Shown here piece by piece: positions 18,888-27,693 of a stretch of DNA of 64,000 nucleotides. This DNA is from DATAFF01 sp036257595 (lineage in GTDB: Bacteria > Pseudomonadota > Alphaproteobacteria > Rhizobiales > Aestuariivirgaceae). The translations under genes were made by a program, and so were the position numbers. The notes under the pieces were generated by a model that was not told the DNA's origin, ran no database searches, and saw nothing but the letters and a program-made list of their open reading frames with translations. Within the stretch, counting starts at the first letter, position 1, and each line of letters begins with the position of its first letter. The stretch spans positions 43,998 through 107,997 of the forward strand of contig DATAFF010000135.1 in the NCBI GenBank assembly GCA_036257595.1, given 5' to 3'.

Positions 18888-19919
18888 TCATCGGACGAGG
18901 AAGCGGATCTCCATGCAATGTTCATAGACTTCGCCGGGCTGCAACCGGGCATCAGGAAAATGCGCGAAATTCGGTGAATCGGGAAATTTCTGGGTTTCGA
19001 AGGTGACCCCCGAATATCGCCGGTAGAGCTGACCGCCCTTGCCGACCACCGGCGGATCAATATAGCCGGCCGTGTAGATTTGGACCCCGGGCTCGCTCGA
19101 CCTGAGCTCCATCGTGCGCCCGGATTTCGGATCATGCAATGCGGCGACCGGCCTCAAACCAGGCCCGAAATCGCTGATGACCCAATTATTATCGTACCTG
19201 CCGCCTTCGCGGCCGATCGCCTTTTCTTCGCGGAAGTCGAACGCCGTCCCGGCAACCGCCAGGATCTCGCCGGTTGGGATGAGCTCGTCATCGACCGGTG
19301 TGTAGAACCCTGCATTGACCTGCAGCAGCTGATCGAGAACGTCGCCCGAATCATGACCTGCGAGATTCCAGTAGGAGTGATGCACGAGATTCACCACTGT
19401 TTCCTGATCGGATGACGCCGTCATGGTGATGATCAATCGGTCGTCATCGGTGAGGCAGTACTTCGACCTGGCGACAAGCCGGCCAGGGAACCCTTCATCG
19501 CCATCCTCCGATACCAACGAGAAGCTGATCGAATTTTCAGCCTGGTCGATCTCGCCATCCCATATCTGTCTGTCGAAGCCCTTGAAGCCGCCATGAAGAT
19601 GGTTCGGCCCATCGTTTCGGCTGACGTCGATCGGCCGCCCGCCCAGGACAAACCGGCCCCGTTTGATTCGATTGCCATATCGGCCGCAGGTCGCACCGAA
19701 ATAGCTGTTGCTCTCGGCATAGGCCGCGAGGTCATCGAAGCCGAGTACCACATCGGCCGATATGCCATCCCGGTCCGGCACCATCATCGCGATGAGCCGT
19801 GCCCCAAAATTGGTGAGACGCGCGACCAGTCCATTCGCGTTGCTCAGCCTGTAGGCGCTGACCGCCTTTCCCTCATACACCCCGAATGGCTGTTCCACGA
19901 CAATCTCCGACATGAGCAT
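18888..19919 (-). CDS. galM: Aldose 1-epimerase (mutarotase)
   Basis: A 343-residue galactose mutarotase that interconverts alpha and beta anomers of aldoses. Family motifs are NFGARLIAMMVPDRDG, GATCGRYGNRIKRGRF, PNHLHGG with the catalytic histidine, VNLVHHSYWNLAGHDSGDV, and the C-terminal VTFETQKFPDSPNFAHFP. The catalytic glutamate near the family's C-terminal FETQ segment is present. Two ATGs (19919 and 19913) are possible. It stands alone; the gap of 91 bases to the divergent oxalate decarboxylase gene is probably a shared promoter region. Confidence 0.93.
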   Translation of the reverse strand: MLMSEIVVEQPFGVYEGKAVSAYRLSNANGLVARLTNFGARLIAMMVPDRDGISADVVLGFDDLAAYAESNSYFGATCGRYGNRIKRGRFVLGGRPIDVSRNDGPNHLHGGFKGFDRQIWDGEIDQAENSISFSLVSEDGDEGFPGRLVARSKYCLTDDDRLIITMTASSDQETVVNLVHHSYWNLAGHDSGDVLDQLLQVNAGFYTPVDDELIPTGEILAVAGTAFDFREEKAIGREGGRYDNNWVISDFGPGLRPVAALHDPKSGRTMELRSSEPGVQIYTAGYIDPPVVGKGGQLYRRYSGVTFETQKFPDSPNFAHFPDARLQPGEVYEHCMEIRFLVR

Positions 19920-20010
19920 CGATCCAGCCTAGCCTTGGCTGGTCAGGCAGGGACTTTGACCCAAGATCCTCTATAGTGGACGCATTGTCCGGTTGAAATG
20001 GAGATCGCTG

Positions 20011-21159
20011 ATGAAAGACGCCTCAACCAGAGGACCCGATGGCGAACGGAAGTTGAGCGATCCTGGGCCGGAGAATAGGCCGCTGCTCCGGGAAAATCCC
20101 AGCAGCAACACACCGCCCTTCACCGATCGCGGCAATCCGGGCCCACTCTGGTACTCGTTCGATCTCGCCCCGCGGCGGGTGCAGGAGGGAGGCTGGACCC
20201 ATCAGGTCACGCAACGCGAGCTTCCCTCCTCGAGGGACCTCGCTGGCGTGAACATGCGCCTTGACGCCGGAGCCTTTCGCGAGCTCCATTGGCACAAGGC
20301 GAATGAATGGGCCATGATGTTGACCGGCAGGGCGCGCGTTAGCTTGCTGCAGGCCGACGGCAAGATGTTCATCGACGATGTCGAAGCAGGCGACCTCTGG
20401 TACTTCCCGGCCGGCCTGCCGCATTCCATCCAGGGTTTGGCCGGCGATGGCTGCGAGTTCCTCCTGGTCTTCGATCAGGGCGACTTTTCCGAGGATGACA
20501 CCTTCCTGCTGTCGGAATTCCTGGCACACACCTCACCCGAGATGGTGAAGAAGAACACCGGTTGGACCAGAGCCACTTTCGACCGCTTGCCGCATAAGGA
20601 GCTCTATATATTCGACGCGACCCTTCCCGGCCCGCTCGAGGACGACAAGCGGTTCCTGGGTTCCTATCTCGAAACCGAGCGCCGATACACCTTCAAGATG
20701 GCGGCGATGGAGCCAACGCTGACGGCGCCAGGCGGCACCGCGCGGATCGTCGATTCCACCAACTTTCCGGTGTCGACGGGGATCGCCGCGGCCATGGTGA
20801 CGATCAAGCCGGGAGCAATGCGCGAGATGCATTGGCACCCCAATGCCACCGAATGGCAATATTGGATCAAGGGCAAGGGACGAATGACAGTGGTCACCAC
20901 GCAGGCGACGGCGCGGACTGTCGACTTCAATGCCAATGATGTCGGCTTCGTCCCGAGCGCCGCCGGCCACTGCATCGAGAATACCGGCAGCGAGGATGCC
21001 GTCTTCCTCGAGCTGTTCAAGGCGCCGCGCTACCACGACATCTCGCTCAACGAATGGATGGCCCGCATGCCCGACAAGATGGCTGAGGCGCATCTGAGGA
21101 TCCCGCTCGACACCATGCGAAGCGCCCCTCAGACCAAGAAGGGACTGGTCTCGGAATAA
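20011..21159 (+). CDS. oxdC: Bicupin oxalate decarboxylase
   Basis: A 382-residue two-cupin enzyme that converts oxalate to formate and CO2 with manganese. Cupin 1 has HWHKANEWAMML and cupin 2 has HWHPNATEWQYW, each giving two histidines, a glutamate and a later histidine (LPHSIQ, AGHCIEN). The flexible lid reads SEDDTF at the place where B. subtilis OxdC has SENST, so the catalytic lid glutamate is kept. GGAGA lies six bases before the ATG at 20011; a TTG at 19993 is less likely. There is no Sec signal peptide. Formate or oxalate genes are not adjacent. Confidence 0.9.
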   Translation: MKDASTRGPDGERKLSDPGPENRPLLRENPSSNTPPFTDRGNPGPLWYSFDLAPRRVQEGGWTHQVTQRELPSSRDLAGVNMRLDAGAFRELHWHKANEWAMMLTGRARVSLLQADGKMFIDDVEAGDLWYFPAGLPHSIQGLAGDGCEFLLVFDQGDFSEDDTFLLSEFLAHTSPEMVKKNTGWTRATFDRLPHKELYIFDATLPGPLEDDKRFLGSYLETERRYTFKMAAMEPTLTAPGGTARIVDSTNFPVSTGIAAAMVTIKPGAMREMHWHPNATEWQYWIKGKGRMTVVTTQATARTVDFNANDVGFVPSAAGHCIENTGSEDAVFLELFKAPRYHDISLNEWMARMPDKMAEAHLRIPLDTMRSAPQTKKGLVSE

Positions 21160-21176
21160 CAGGTGTTGCCGACTGC

Positions 21177-21746
21177 CTAGCAATCGGTGCAGGTCAGCCG
21201 GTTCGACTGACGCGGCCTCAGCGTCATCTGGTCCGACAGGTTCACCTTGCCATCGCCCAGGATCCTGCCGGTCACCGGCGCCACCTCGTAGCACACGCGG
21301 GCAGTGACCACGTCATTGCCATCGCTGGTCAACTGCTTGAACAGGTCGGTATTCGCCGTCGGAGCGGCGCCGCAGCTCCGGCCATTGTTGTCCTGCCAGG
21401 CGAGGACGACATTGTCGCCGTCGCGACGATAGCCGAAAACCTCAAGCGTTAGATCATTCGTCGAGTAAGGGTCCATGATGGCTGTCGAGGCACGATAGAA
21501 CCCCGCAAGCTCCGCCTTGGTGGTGGTGCCGGGCGATTGCGTGACGAGATCCGCCAGCGTGCTCGCCATCTGCGTCACCCGCCTGTTGGCCGACAGCACG
21601 GTGGTGAGGTCGAGCAGGCCGAAATAGATCATCAGCATGACCGGGAGGATAAGTGCCACCTCGATGGCGGCAACGCCCATGACATTGGCGAAGAATGCCT
21701 TGGACCGCGTCGCCGCGGAATCAACCAGCCTATTGATCGTCATCAT
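21177..21746 (-). CDS. TadE-like pilus-assembly/pseudopilin protein
   Basis: About 189 residues with the TadE signature: a short basic N-terminus, then GVAAIEVALILPVMLMIYFGLLDL, a membrane helix preceded by the conserved glutamate, as in prepilin-like proteins. The periplasmic part holds five cysteines, including RSCGAAP, VCYEV and the terminal CTDC, suggesting disulfides. It lies 19 bases behind the second TadE-like gene on the same strand, so both form a small operon. No tad ATPase, secretin or prepilin peptidase gene is near; function within a Flp/Tad pilus is inferred from the family. Confidence 0.82.
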   Translation of the reverse strand: MMTINRLVDSAATRSKAFFANVMGVAAIEVALILPVMLMIYFGLLDLTTVLSANRRVTQMASTLADLVTQSPGTTTKAELAGFYRASTAIMDPYSTNDLTLEVFGYRRDGDNVVLAWQDNNGRSCGAAPTANTDLFKQLTSDGNDVVTARVCYEVAPVTGRILGDGKVNLSDQMTLRPRQSNRLTCTDC

Positions 21747-21765
21747 CGCGCAAAGCCCTCGAAGG

Positions 21766-22305
21766 TCACTTGGGAAATGGCTCGTTGCGGAACGCGGTGG
21801 CTGCGGTCAGCACGCGCCGGTCCTTCGCCAGATTGGCGAGTAACGTGATGCCGGGCGTGAAGAGCCGCCAATCATAAAACACGCGCACCACCACCACCTC
21901 GAGCGGATTTCCCGGCTGGAACTGCGCCTGCGTCGTGACCTCTGGCGACAGCTGGTCGCCATTGCGGGACGGCGGCAGATCGATGCTCGGGAAGTCCGGA
22001 AAGCGACGGACATCGACATGGAGCTTGCTCTGGCAGTCGAGGACCTTCGTCAACGATCCGCACACCAATTCCCTGAACCGGCCCTGCGAGATGCCCTGGC
22101 TCTGCACCTGCCCGGTGCGGATTAGCCGCCCTGCCTGGATCGTGCCATTCTCGATGATGTATTCGGCGAACAGCATGAGGCCGGTCTCGAACACCACGCA
22201 GAGCACCCAGATGAACGGCGCTGCCACCAGGCCGAATTCAAGGGCCGTTATACCGCTGTCTGCGCGGCGATAGCGCCGCAGCAGGCGGGTGAAGCCTGTC
22301 GTCAT
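21766..22305 (-). CDS. TadE/TadG-like membrane-anchored protein
   Basis: A 179-residue protein beginning with an arginine-rich stretch and then SGITALEFGLVAAPFIWVLCVVFETGLMLF in outline, a TadE-type helix with the conserved glutamate after the cleavage-like glycine. The remainder is a periplasmic domain with two cysteines (VCGSL, DCQSKL). It is the first gene of the two-gene TadE-like operon. The 97 bases to the next gene (22306-22402) hold no visible feature. Role in pilus biogenesis is by family only. Confidence 0.82.
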   Translation of the reverse strand: MTTGFTRLLRRYRRADSGITALEFGLVAAPFIWVLCVVFETGLMLFAEYIIENGTIQAGRLIRTGQVQSQGISQGRFRELVCGSLTKVLDCQSKLHVDVRRFPDFPSIDLPPSRNGDQLSPEVTTQAQFQPGNPLEVVVVRVFYDWRLFTPGITLLANLAKDRRVLTAATAFRNEPFPK

Positions 22306-22402
22306 GATCGTCTCCGAGAAAGCCTTACGGCCCCTGCCTGTCGCCCACTCGATTGACTTTTAGCGAACCAGTCCTGATCGCTCGTTAATGCGCGCGGTAA
22401 AT

Positions 22403-23197
22403 TTAGCTCTCCTCGCGAGTCAAATAATAGGCAGCGAGAATCGGCACGAACGTGATGGCGATGACCAGCACCGCGACGACATTGGTGACCGGCCGTTGCC
22501 GCGGCCGGATGAGCTCGGTCAGCATCCAGATTGGCAGCGTCGATTGCTGTCCAGCCGTGAAGGTCGTGACGATGACCTCGTCGAACGACAACGCGAAGGC
22601 AAGCATGCCGCCCGCGAGCAGCGCTCCCCCAAGTGCCGGCAGCAGAATATGGCGCAGCGTTGCCAATCCGTCCGCACCGAGATCCATCGAGGCCTCGATC
22701 AGGTTAGGCGAGGTCCGCCGCAGTCGGGCGACCGCGTTGTTATAGACCACCACAATGCAGAAGGTGGCGTGGCCGAGCACGATCGTCCAGAATGAAAAAT
22801 CGAAATCCATGATGTTGAATGCCGAGCGCAACGCAATGCCGGTGATGATGCCGGGAAGCGCGATCGGCAGCACGAACAGTAGGGAGATCGTCTCGCGGCC
22901 GAAGAACCGGGCCCGCGCCAGCGCCGCAGCGGCACAGGTTCCAAGCACGAGCGCCAGCAGCGTCGCGACCGCCGCTACCCGGAGCGACAGCATCAGCGCC
23001 GCCCATATGTCGGTCCGCTGCGCGGCGATGGCAAACCATTGAGTGGTGAGGCCGGGGGGCGGAAAGACATAGCTCTTTTCCTCGGTGGTGAAGGCGTAGA
23101 GAACGATGAGCGCGAGCGGTACATGCAGGAAGGCGAGCCCGGCTGCGGCAACGATCTTGAGGCCAAGCGGTGCCGGCTCGACGGGGTCAGATCGCAT
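22403..23197 (-). CDS. ABC transporter permease (PotC/YdcV type)
   Basis: A 264-residue inner-membrane permease with about six helices. It has the inner-membrane EAA loop, seen as EASMDLGADGLATLRHILLP, that docks on the ATPase. It is the last gene of a binding protein-ATPase-permease-permease operon with the gene order of E. coli ydcSTUV. Its start overlaps the upstream permease gene by 11 bases. Family members move polyamines or related cations inward; the exact substrate is open. Confidence 0.9.
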   Translation of the reverse strand: MRSDPVEPAPLGLKIVAAAGLAFLHVPLALIVLYAFTTEEKSYVFPPPGLTTQWFAIAAQRTDIWAALMLSLRVAAVATLLALVLGTCAAAALARARFFGRETISLLFVLPIALPGIITGIALRSAFNIMDFDFSFWTIVLGHATFCIVVVYNNAVARLRRTSPNLIEASMDLGADGLATLRHILLPALGGALLAGGMLAFALSFDEVIVTTFTAGQQSTLPIWMLTELIRPRQRPVTNVVAVLVIAITFVPILAAYYLTREES

Positions 23198-24140
23198 CGA
23201 ACGCCCCCAATCGCTTTGCCCCCCACAGATAGGCGGCCATGATCACGATCGGCACGACGGTGAAGGCAGCGGCCAACGGGATGTTTCCGGCAGTGCCCTG
23301 CTGGGCATAGACAGCCTGTCCGATGAAGAAGCTCGAATTGCCGATGATCTGCGGGATGATGTAATCGCCGAGCGTCAGCGAGAAGGTGAAAATCGATCCG
23401 GCCGCAATGCCGGGCATCGCTAGCGGCAGCACGATATGGCGGAAGGTCGGACCGGGTGCCGCCCCGAGATCGGCCGAAGCATCGATCATGCTGCGCGGCA
23501 CCCGCTCGAGCGCCGCCTGAACGGGGAGGATCATATAGGGCAGCCAAACATAGACGAACACCACGAACATGCCGAGAAAGCTGATCGACAACGACGGGCC
23601 GCCGATCACCGGCGTCGCCAGCACGAAGTCGAGAACTGGCCCAAGCCCCGTTTGGCCGGCGAGCCAGGTGATGATGCCTTCCTTGGCGAGGATCAGCTTC
23701 CAGGCATAGATCTTGACGAGATAGCTCGACCACAGCGGCATCATCACCGCCACGTAGTAAAGGGCCTTCACCGCGCCCGTCGCATAGCGTGCCGCATAAT
23801 AGGCGATCGGAAACGCGATCAACGCGGCGGCGACGGTCACGGCAGCGGCCATCAGCACGCTTCGGACGATGATGTCGATATTGGCTGGCCGCAGCAGCTC
23901 CGCATAGGTCGCAAGTGTGAACTCGTGCTTCACCATGCCGGAGAACTCGTCGACCGAGTAGAAGCTCTGGATCAGGAGCGCAATCAACGACCCGACATAG
24001 ACGATGCCGATCCACAAAAGCGGCGGCACCAGCAACAGCCCAAGCAGCAGCGGCGGATTGAGATAGAGATGGTCCGACACCCGGCGCAAAATGCCATCCG
24101 GCGGCTCGGCGAGGGTTGGTGCCAGGATCGGCGCGGTCAT
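23187..24140 (-). CDS. ABC transporter permease (PotB/YdcU type)
   Basis: A 317-residue membrane protein, the partner of the downstream permease. A long first helix follows NPPLLLGLLLVPPLLWIGIVY. The EAA loop reads DASADLGAAPGPTFRHIVLP. The N-terminal region of about 30 residues before the first helix is longer than in PotB. It overlaps the ATPase gene by four bases (ATGA), so translation is coupled. With its neighbours it forms a spermidine/putrescine-type importer; specificity is not shown by sequence. Confidence 0.9.
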   Translation of the reverse strand: MTAPILAPTLAEPPDGILRRVSDHLYLNPPLLLGLLLVPPLLWIGIVYVGSLIALLIQSFYSVDEFSGMVKHEFTLATYAELLRPANIDIIVRSVLMAAAVTVAAALIAFPIAYYAARYATGAVKALYYVAVMMPLWSSYLVKIYAWKLILAKEGIITWLAGQTGLGPVLDFVLATPVIGGPSLSISFLGMFVVFVYVWLPYMILPVQAALERVPRSMIDASADLGAAPGPTFRHIVLPLAMPGIAAGSIFTFSLTLGDYIIPQIIGNSSFFIGQAVYAQQGTAGNIPLAAAFTVVPIVIMAAYLWGAKRLGAFDAI

Positions 24141-25150
24141 GGATCGTCATCCATCGAATTCATCGCCGACGCCGGCCATGACAGCCGGATGCGCTGGCCG
24201 GTCTGAAACCGCCTGCCATCGGAAGGAACCGCAGCCCTGAGCGTCAGCCCCTCGCCATCGACCGTGATGCGGGTCAGCGCCCCCTGATAATGGACATTGG
24301 TGATCGTCCCGATCAGGCTTGCCTCATCATTCGCCGCCAACTGCTCCGGAGCGGTCGCGCGGATCTTCTCCGGCCGCAGGCTCATCCACTTCGCCGCTGC
24401 GCCGGCCTCGCCCGCATAGGTCGGCGGCAGGACATTGGCCGAGCCGACGAAGTCGGCGACGAATCGGGTGCGCGGCCGCTCGTAAACCTCGACCGGCGCG
24501 CCGATCTGGACGATCCGCCCCGAATGGAAGATTGCCAGCCGATCGGCCATGGCAAGCGCCTCTCCCTGGTCATGCGTGACGAAGACGAAGGTGATGCCAA
24601 GCTTGCGCTGCAGCGATTTCAGCTCCTCCTGCATCTCCTCGCGGAGCTTGAGGTCGAGCGCGCCGAGCGGCTCGTCGAGCAGCAGCACCCTGGGCTCGTT
24701 GACGAGCGCCCGGGCAAGCGCCACCCGCTGCCGCTGACCGCCCGACAGCTGGCGCGGATAGCGCCCCTCGAATCCGTTGAGCTTGACCAGTGCCAGTGCC
24801 TCGCGCGCCCGCGTCTCGCGCTCTGGCCGCGGCAGCTTACGGATCATCAGACCATAGGCGACATTTTCCCCGACCGTCATATGGGGGAACAGCGCATAGT
24901 CCTGGAACACCGTATTGACGTTGCGCCGATAGGGCGGCAGGCCCTCGGCATGCCGCCCGAAGATCTCGATGCCGCCCTGATCCGGCTGCTCGAAGCCGCC
25001 GATCAGCCTGAGGCAGGTCGTTTTGCCGGATCCTGACGGTCCGAGCATCGCGAAGAACTCGCCCTCGGCAATGTCGAGCGTGACGCCGTCGACAGCCCGC
25101 ACCGCGCCGAAATGGCGGTGAACATTGGTGAATCGCACGGCGACTGGCAT
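24137..25150 (-). CDS. ABC transporter ATP-binding protein (PotA/YdcT type)
   Basis: A 337-residue ATPase that drives the adjacent permeases. Walker A is GPSGSGKTTCLR near residue 37, the Q-loop is FQDYALFPHM, the signature is LSGGQRQRVALARAL, Walker B is VLLLDEPLGALD and the H-loop is FVTHDQGEALAMADR. The last 90 residues form a TOBE-type domain as in PotA and MalK. The gene lies between the binding-protein gene and the first permease gene in one transcription unit; a hairpin sits in the gap after the binding-protein gene. Confidence 0.93.
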   Translation of the reverse strand: MPVAVRFTNVHRHFGAVRAVDGVTLDIAEGEFFAMLGPSGSGKTTCLRLIGGFEQPDQGGIEIFGRHAEGLPPYRRNVNTVFQDYALFPHMTVGENVAYGLMIRKLPRPERETRAREALALVKLNGFEGRYPRQLSGGQRQRVALARALVNEPRVLLLDEPLGALDLKLREEMQEELKSLQRKLGITFVFVTHDQGEALAMADRLAIFHSGRIVQIGAPVEVYERPRTRFVADFVGSANVLPPTYAGEAGAAAKWMSLRPEKIRATAPEQLAANDEASLIGTITNVHYQGALTRITVDGEGLTLRAAVPSDGRRFQTGQRIRLSWPASAMNSMDDDP

Positions 25151-25177
25151 GGCGCCGCCTTACATGCGGCCCCCGCC

Positions 25178-25199
25178 TCCTCCCCGCAAAAGGAGAGGA
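25178..25199 (-). promoter_or_regulatory. Intercistronic hairpin between binding-protein and ATPase genes
   Basis: TCCTCCCC (25178-25185) can pair with GGAGAGGA (25192-25199), one mismatch, around a six-base loop. There is no T tract. In many ABC operons a stem at this place protects the binding-protein mRNA or partly stops transcription so that the binding protein is made in excess. That role here is inference. Confidence 0.4.
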
Positions 25200-25220
25200 A
25201 AGCGAGGGCGACCTCCCTAC

Positions 25221-26378
25221 CTACCGACCACCGAGGACCGCTATATAGTCCGAGACCCAGCGGTAATAGGGCACGCAGCCGGCGCTCTGCGATGCGCATT
25301 TGGCCACCGGCGTCCGCCAGAACTTGATCTGGTCGAAGTTCTCCGACCCGTTGGTGACGCAGCCTTCCGAACCGAGCAGCTCGTTGCCCTTGCACGCGGC
25401 CGGCACCGCCGGCACCGAGCCGAACCACGAGGCAAGATCGCCCTGCAGCTTCGGATTGATCGAATGTTCGAGCCACATATAGGCGCAGTTCGGATGCCGC
25501 GCCTCGGAATGCATCATCGTCGTGTCGGCCCAGCCGGTCGCACCCTCCTCCGGAATGGTCGAATCTATCGGCTTCTTCTCCCCCTTCAGCAGGTTGACCT
25601 GGAACGGCCATGAAGAAGAGGCAGCGACGCCCTCATTCTTGAAGTCGTCGATCTGCACCATGGCGTCGTGCCAATAGCGCCCGACCAGCTTGCGCTGCGA
25701 CCGCAAGAGCTCGAGCGCCGCCTTGTACTGGTCTTCGTTCAGCTCATAGGGGTCCTTGATGCCGAGCTCCGGCTTCTTCTTCATCAGATAGAGCGCCGCA
25801 TCGGCAATGTAGATCGGGCCGTCGAACGCCTGCACCCGACCCTTGTTCGGCTTGCCATCGGGCAGGTTCTGCTCCTCGAACACCACCGACCAGCTCTTCG
25901 GCGGGTCCTTGAACACATCGGTGTTGTAGGCAAGCACATTGGCGCCCCATTGATAGGGCACGCCGTAATGCTCCTTGCCGACCGTGTGCCACGGCGCTTG
26001 CTGCAGCCGCTCGTCAACCGTCGAATAGCTCTTGATGAGCTTGATGTTGATCGGCTGCACGCGCTTGCCGGCGATCAGGCGCAGGCTGGCATCGCCCGAG
26101 GCGGTGACCAGGTCGAACCCGCCCTCATTCATCAGCGCCACCATCTCGTCGGAGGTGCCGGCGGTCTTCACATTGACCTTGCAGCCGCTCTTCTTTTCGA
26201 AATCGGTGACCCAGTCATATTTCTTGTCCGTCTCGCCGCGCTCGATATAGCCGGGCCAGGCCACGATATCGAGCTGTCCTTCGCCCTTGCCGACCTTCTT
26301 CATCTCTGCCGCAGCAAGGCCGTCAGGGGCCCCGGCAGCCGCCAGCGCCACCACCACGGCAGGTAGCAACATCCTCAT
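25221..26378 (-). CDS. Extracellular solute-binding protein (PotD/YdcS type)
   Basis: A 385-residue periplasmic binding protein. The signal peptide is MRMLLPAVVVALAAAGAPDGLAA. The mature part starts with GQLDIVAWPGYIERG, like YdcS, and shows DLVTASGDASLRLI and GVPYQWGANVLAYNTDVF, typical of the PotD-like group. Cysteines in the last 60 residues (AACKGNELLGSEGCV, KCASQSAGC) probably form disulfides, as in YdcS proteins. GGAGG lies six bases before the ATG. It leads the importer operon. Polyamine or another cation is the likely ligand. Confidence 0.9.
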   Translation of the reverse strand: MRMLLPAVVVALAAAGAPDGLAAAEMKKVGKGEGQLDIVAWPGYIERGETDKKYDWVTDFEKKSGCKVNVKTAGTSDEMVALMNEGGFDLVTASGDASLRLIAGKRVQPINIKLIKSYSTVDERLQQAPWHTVGKEHYGVPYQWGANVLAYNTDVFKDPPKSWSVVFEEQNLPDGKPNKGRVQAFDGPIYIADAALYLMKKKPELGIKDPYELNEDQYKAALELLRSQRKLVGRYWHDAMVQIDDFKNEGVAASSSWPFQVNLLKGEKKPIDSTIPEEGATGWADTTMMHSEARHPNCAYMWLEHSINPKLQGDLASWFGSVPAVPAACKGNELLGSEGCVTNGSENFDQIKFWRTPVAKCASQSAGCVPYYRWVSDYIAVLGGR

Positions 26379-26405
26379 GAATAACCTCCCTGTTTCGTCA
26401 TTGTT

Positions 26406-27374
26406 TTACTCCGCTCGCGGTTCGGCATACTGGCCGGAGCGGCGGTAGCGGTAAAGATAGGCTGGAAGAAGAGTCTCGATACCCTCCGGCGTGATCCCGA
26501 GGCCTTCGAGCGTCCGCCGGTCATGGCGGGCCGCTTCACTCACCACCGTATCGCGCCGCAGCATGCGCACCTGGTCGATGGTCAGGAGCGGTTTCGGCAG
26601 GAGCCCGAGCACCGCCGCCTGCGTATAGGCGAGCCACCAGGGCACCGGCAGCAGCAGCCGGCGCCTGCCGATGGTGCGCAGCACGAAGGCCATGAGCTGG
26701 CGAAACGTCAGGATTTCCGGGCCGCCCAGCTCGAATATCTGCCCGGCCGAGCTGTCATGCTCGAAGAGGCGCACCACCGCTTCGCCGACGTCGCCGGCAT
26801 AGACCGGCTCGAACCGGGTGCGTCCGCCGCCGATCAGCGGCAGCGCCGGCGACCACACGGCCATCGCCGCAAAGCGGTTGAAGAAATCGTCCTCCGGCCC
26901 GAACACGATGGCCGGGCGGATGATGGTGGCGCCGGAAAACGCGCCGGCCACCGCGGCCTCGCCTTCAGCCTTGCTGCGGGCATAGGCCGACCGGCTCTGC
27001 GGATCGGCCCCGATCGCCGACACCTGGATGAAGCGCTTCGCCCCGGCATTGCGCGCCGCTCTGGCCGCCGCTCCGGCGCCATCGACATGGATCGCGGCAA
27101 AGGTCTGAGGCCCGGTCTCATGGAGAATTCCGACCATGTTGATCACCGCGAAGGCGCTGGCCGATGCCCGCTCGAGCGAATCGGGAAAACGCAGATTGGC
27201 CTGGACCGGCATGATCTGGCCCGGAAAGCCGAGCGGCTGCAGGTGATAGGCGAGATCGGGCCGGCGCACTGCAACGCGCACCCGATAGCCGCTGCGGGCC
27301 AGCGCCTGTACCACATGGCGGCCGACAAAGCCGGATCCGCCGATCACGACCACGATCCGATCGGAGGTGTTCAC
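26406..27374 (-). CDS. Complex I NDUFA9-like NAD(P)-binding protein
   Basis: About 322 residues of an atypical short-chain dehydrogenase/NmrA-like Rossmann fold. The nucleotide loop is VVVIGGSGFVGRHVVQAL near the N-terminus; SAIGADPQSRSAYARSKAEGE holds a Tyr-x-x-x-Lys pair. Alphaproteobacteria carry this as a homologue of the mitochondrial complex I subunit NDUFA9, assigned from family knowledge. The GTG at 27374 is preferred: AGGA lies just upstream, whereas the ATG at 27425 adds 17 residues unlike the family start. It is monocistronic or ends close to the importer operon on the same strand. Confidence 0.85.
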   Translation of the reverse strand: MNTSDRIVVVIGGSGFVGRHVVQALARSGYRVRVAVRRPDLAYHLQPLGFPGQIMPVQANLRFPDSLERASASAFAVINMVGILHETGPQTFAAIHVDGAGAAARAARNAGAKRFIQVSAIGADPQSRSAYARSKAEGEAAVAGAFSGATIIRPAIVFGPEDDFFNRFAAMAVWSPALPLIGGGRTRFEPVYAGDVGEAVVRLFEHDSSAGQIFELGGPEILTFRQLMAFVLRTIGRRRLLLPVPWWLAYTQAAVLGLLPKPLLTIDQVRMLRRDTVVSEAARHDRRTLEGLGITPEGIETLLPAYLYRYRRSGQYAEPRAE

Positions 27375-27474
27375 CCGATGTCCTGACACTGCCGACGCGA
27401 TGAGCGAGCAGGTTTGTAGCGGCAATGCAGAGCCGTTGACAAGCAGGGAGCCCGACCATTAAGTCAGGCCGCCT

Positions 27475-27559
27475 GCCCAGATGGCGGAATTGGTAGACGC
27501 GCTAGTTTCAGGTACTAGTGCCGCGAGGCGTGGAGGTTCGAGTCCTCTTCTGGGCACCA
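27475..27559 (+). tRNA. tRNA-Leu(CAG)
   Basis: A full cloverleaf can be drawn. The acceptor stem is GCCCAGA (27475-27481) with TCTGGGC (27549-27555), followed by A and an encoded CCA at 27557-27559. The anticodon loop TTCAGGT gives CAG, reading CUG codons. A long variable arm (GCCGCGAGGCG area) marks a class II tRNA such as leucine. The T-loop is GTTCGAGTC. Confidence 0.96.
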
Positions 27560-27693
27560 AGGCTGCAAGCAAGCTCTTGATCCATTTTAAGTTCCTGACA
27601 AACCTCGAAAATCAGCCGGTGTCACTTGTGCACATCGGCGGTCCACATGGTATCAGGATGACCGACCCACAGTCGATCGGCCTTTACCCGTGC

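Noticed and set aside
19930..20010. TTGACC and TATAGT as a -35/-10 promoter for oxdC
   Set aside because: The spacing between the two hexamers is about 10 bases, too short for a sigma-70 promoter.
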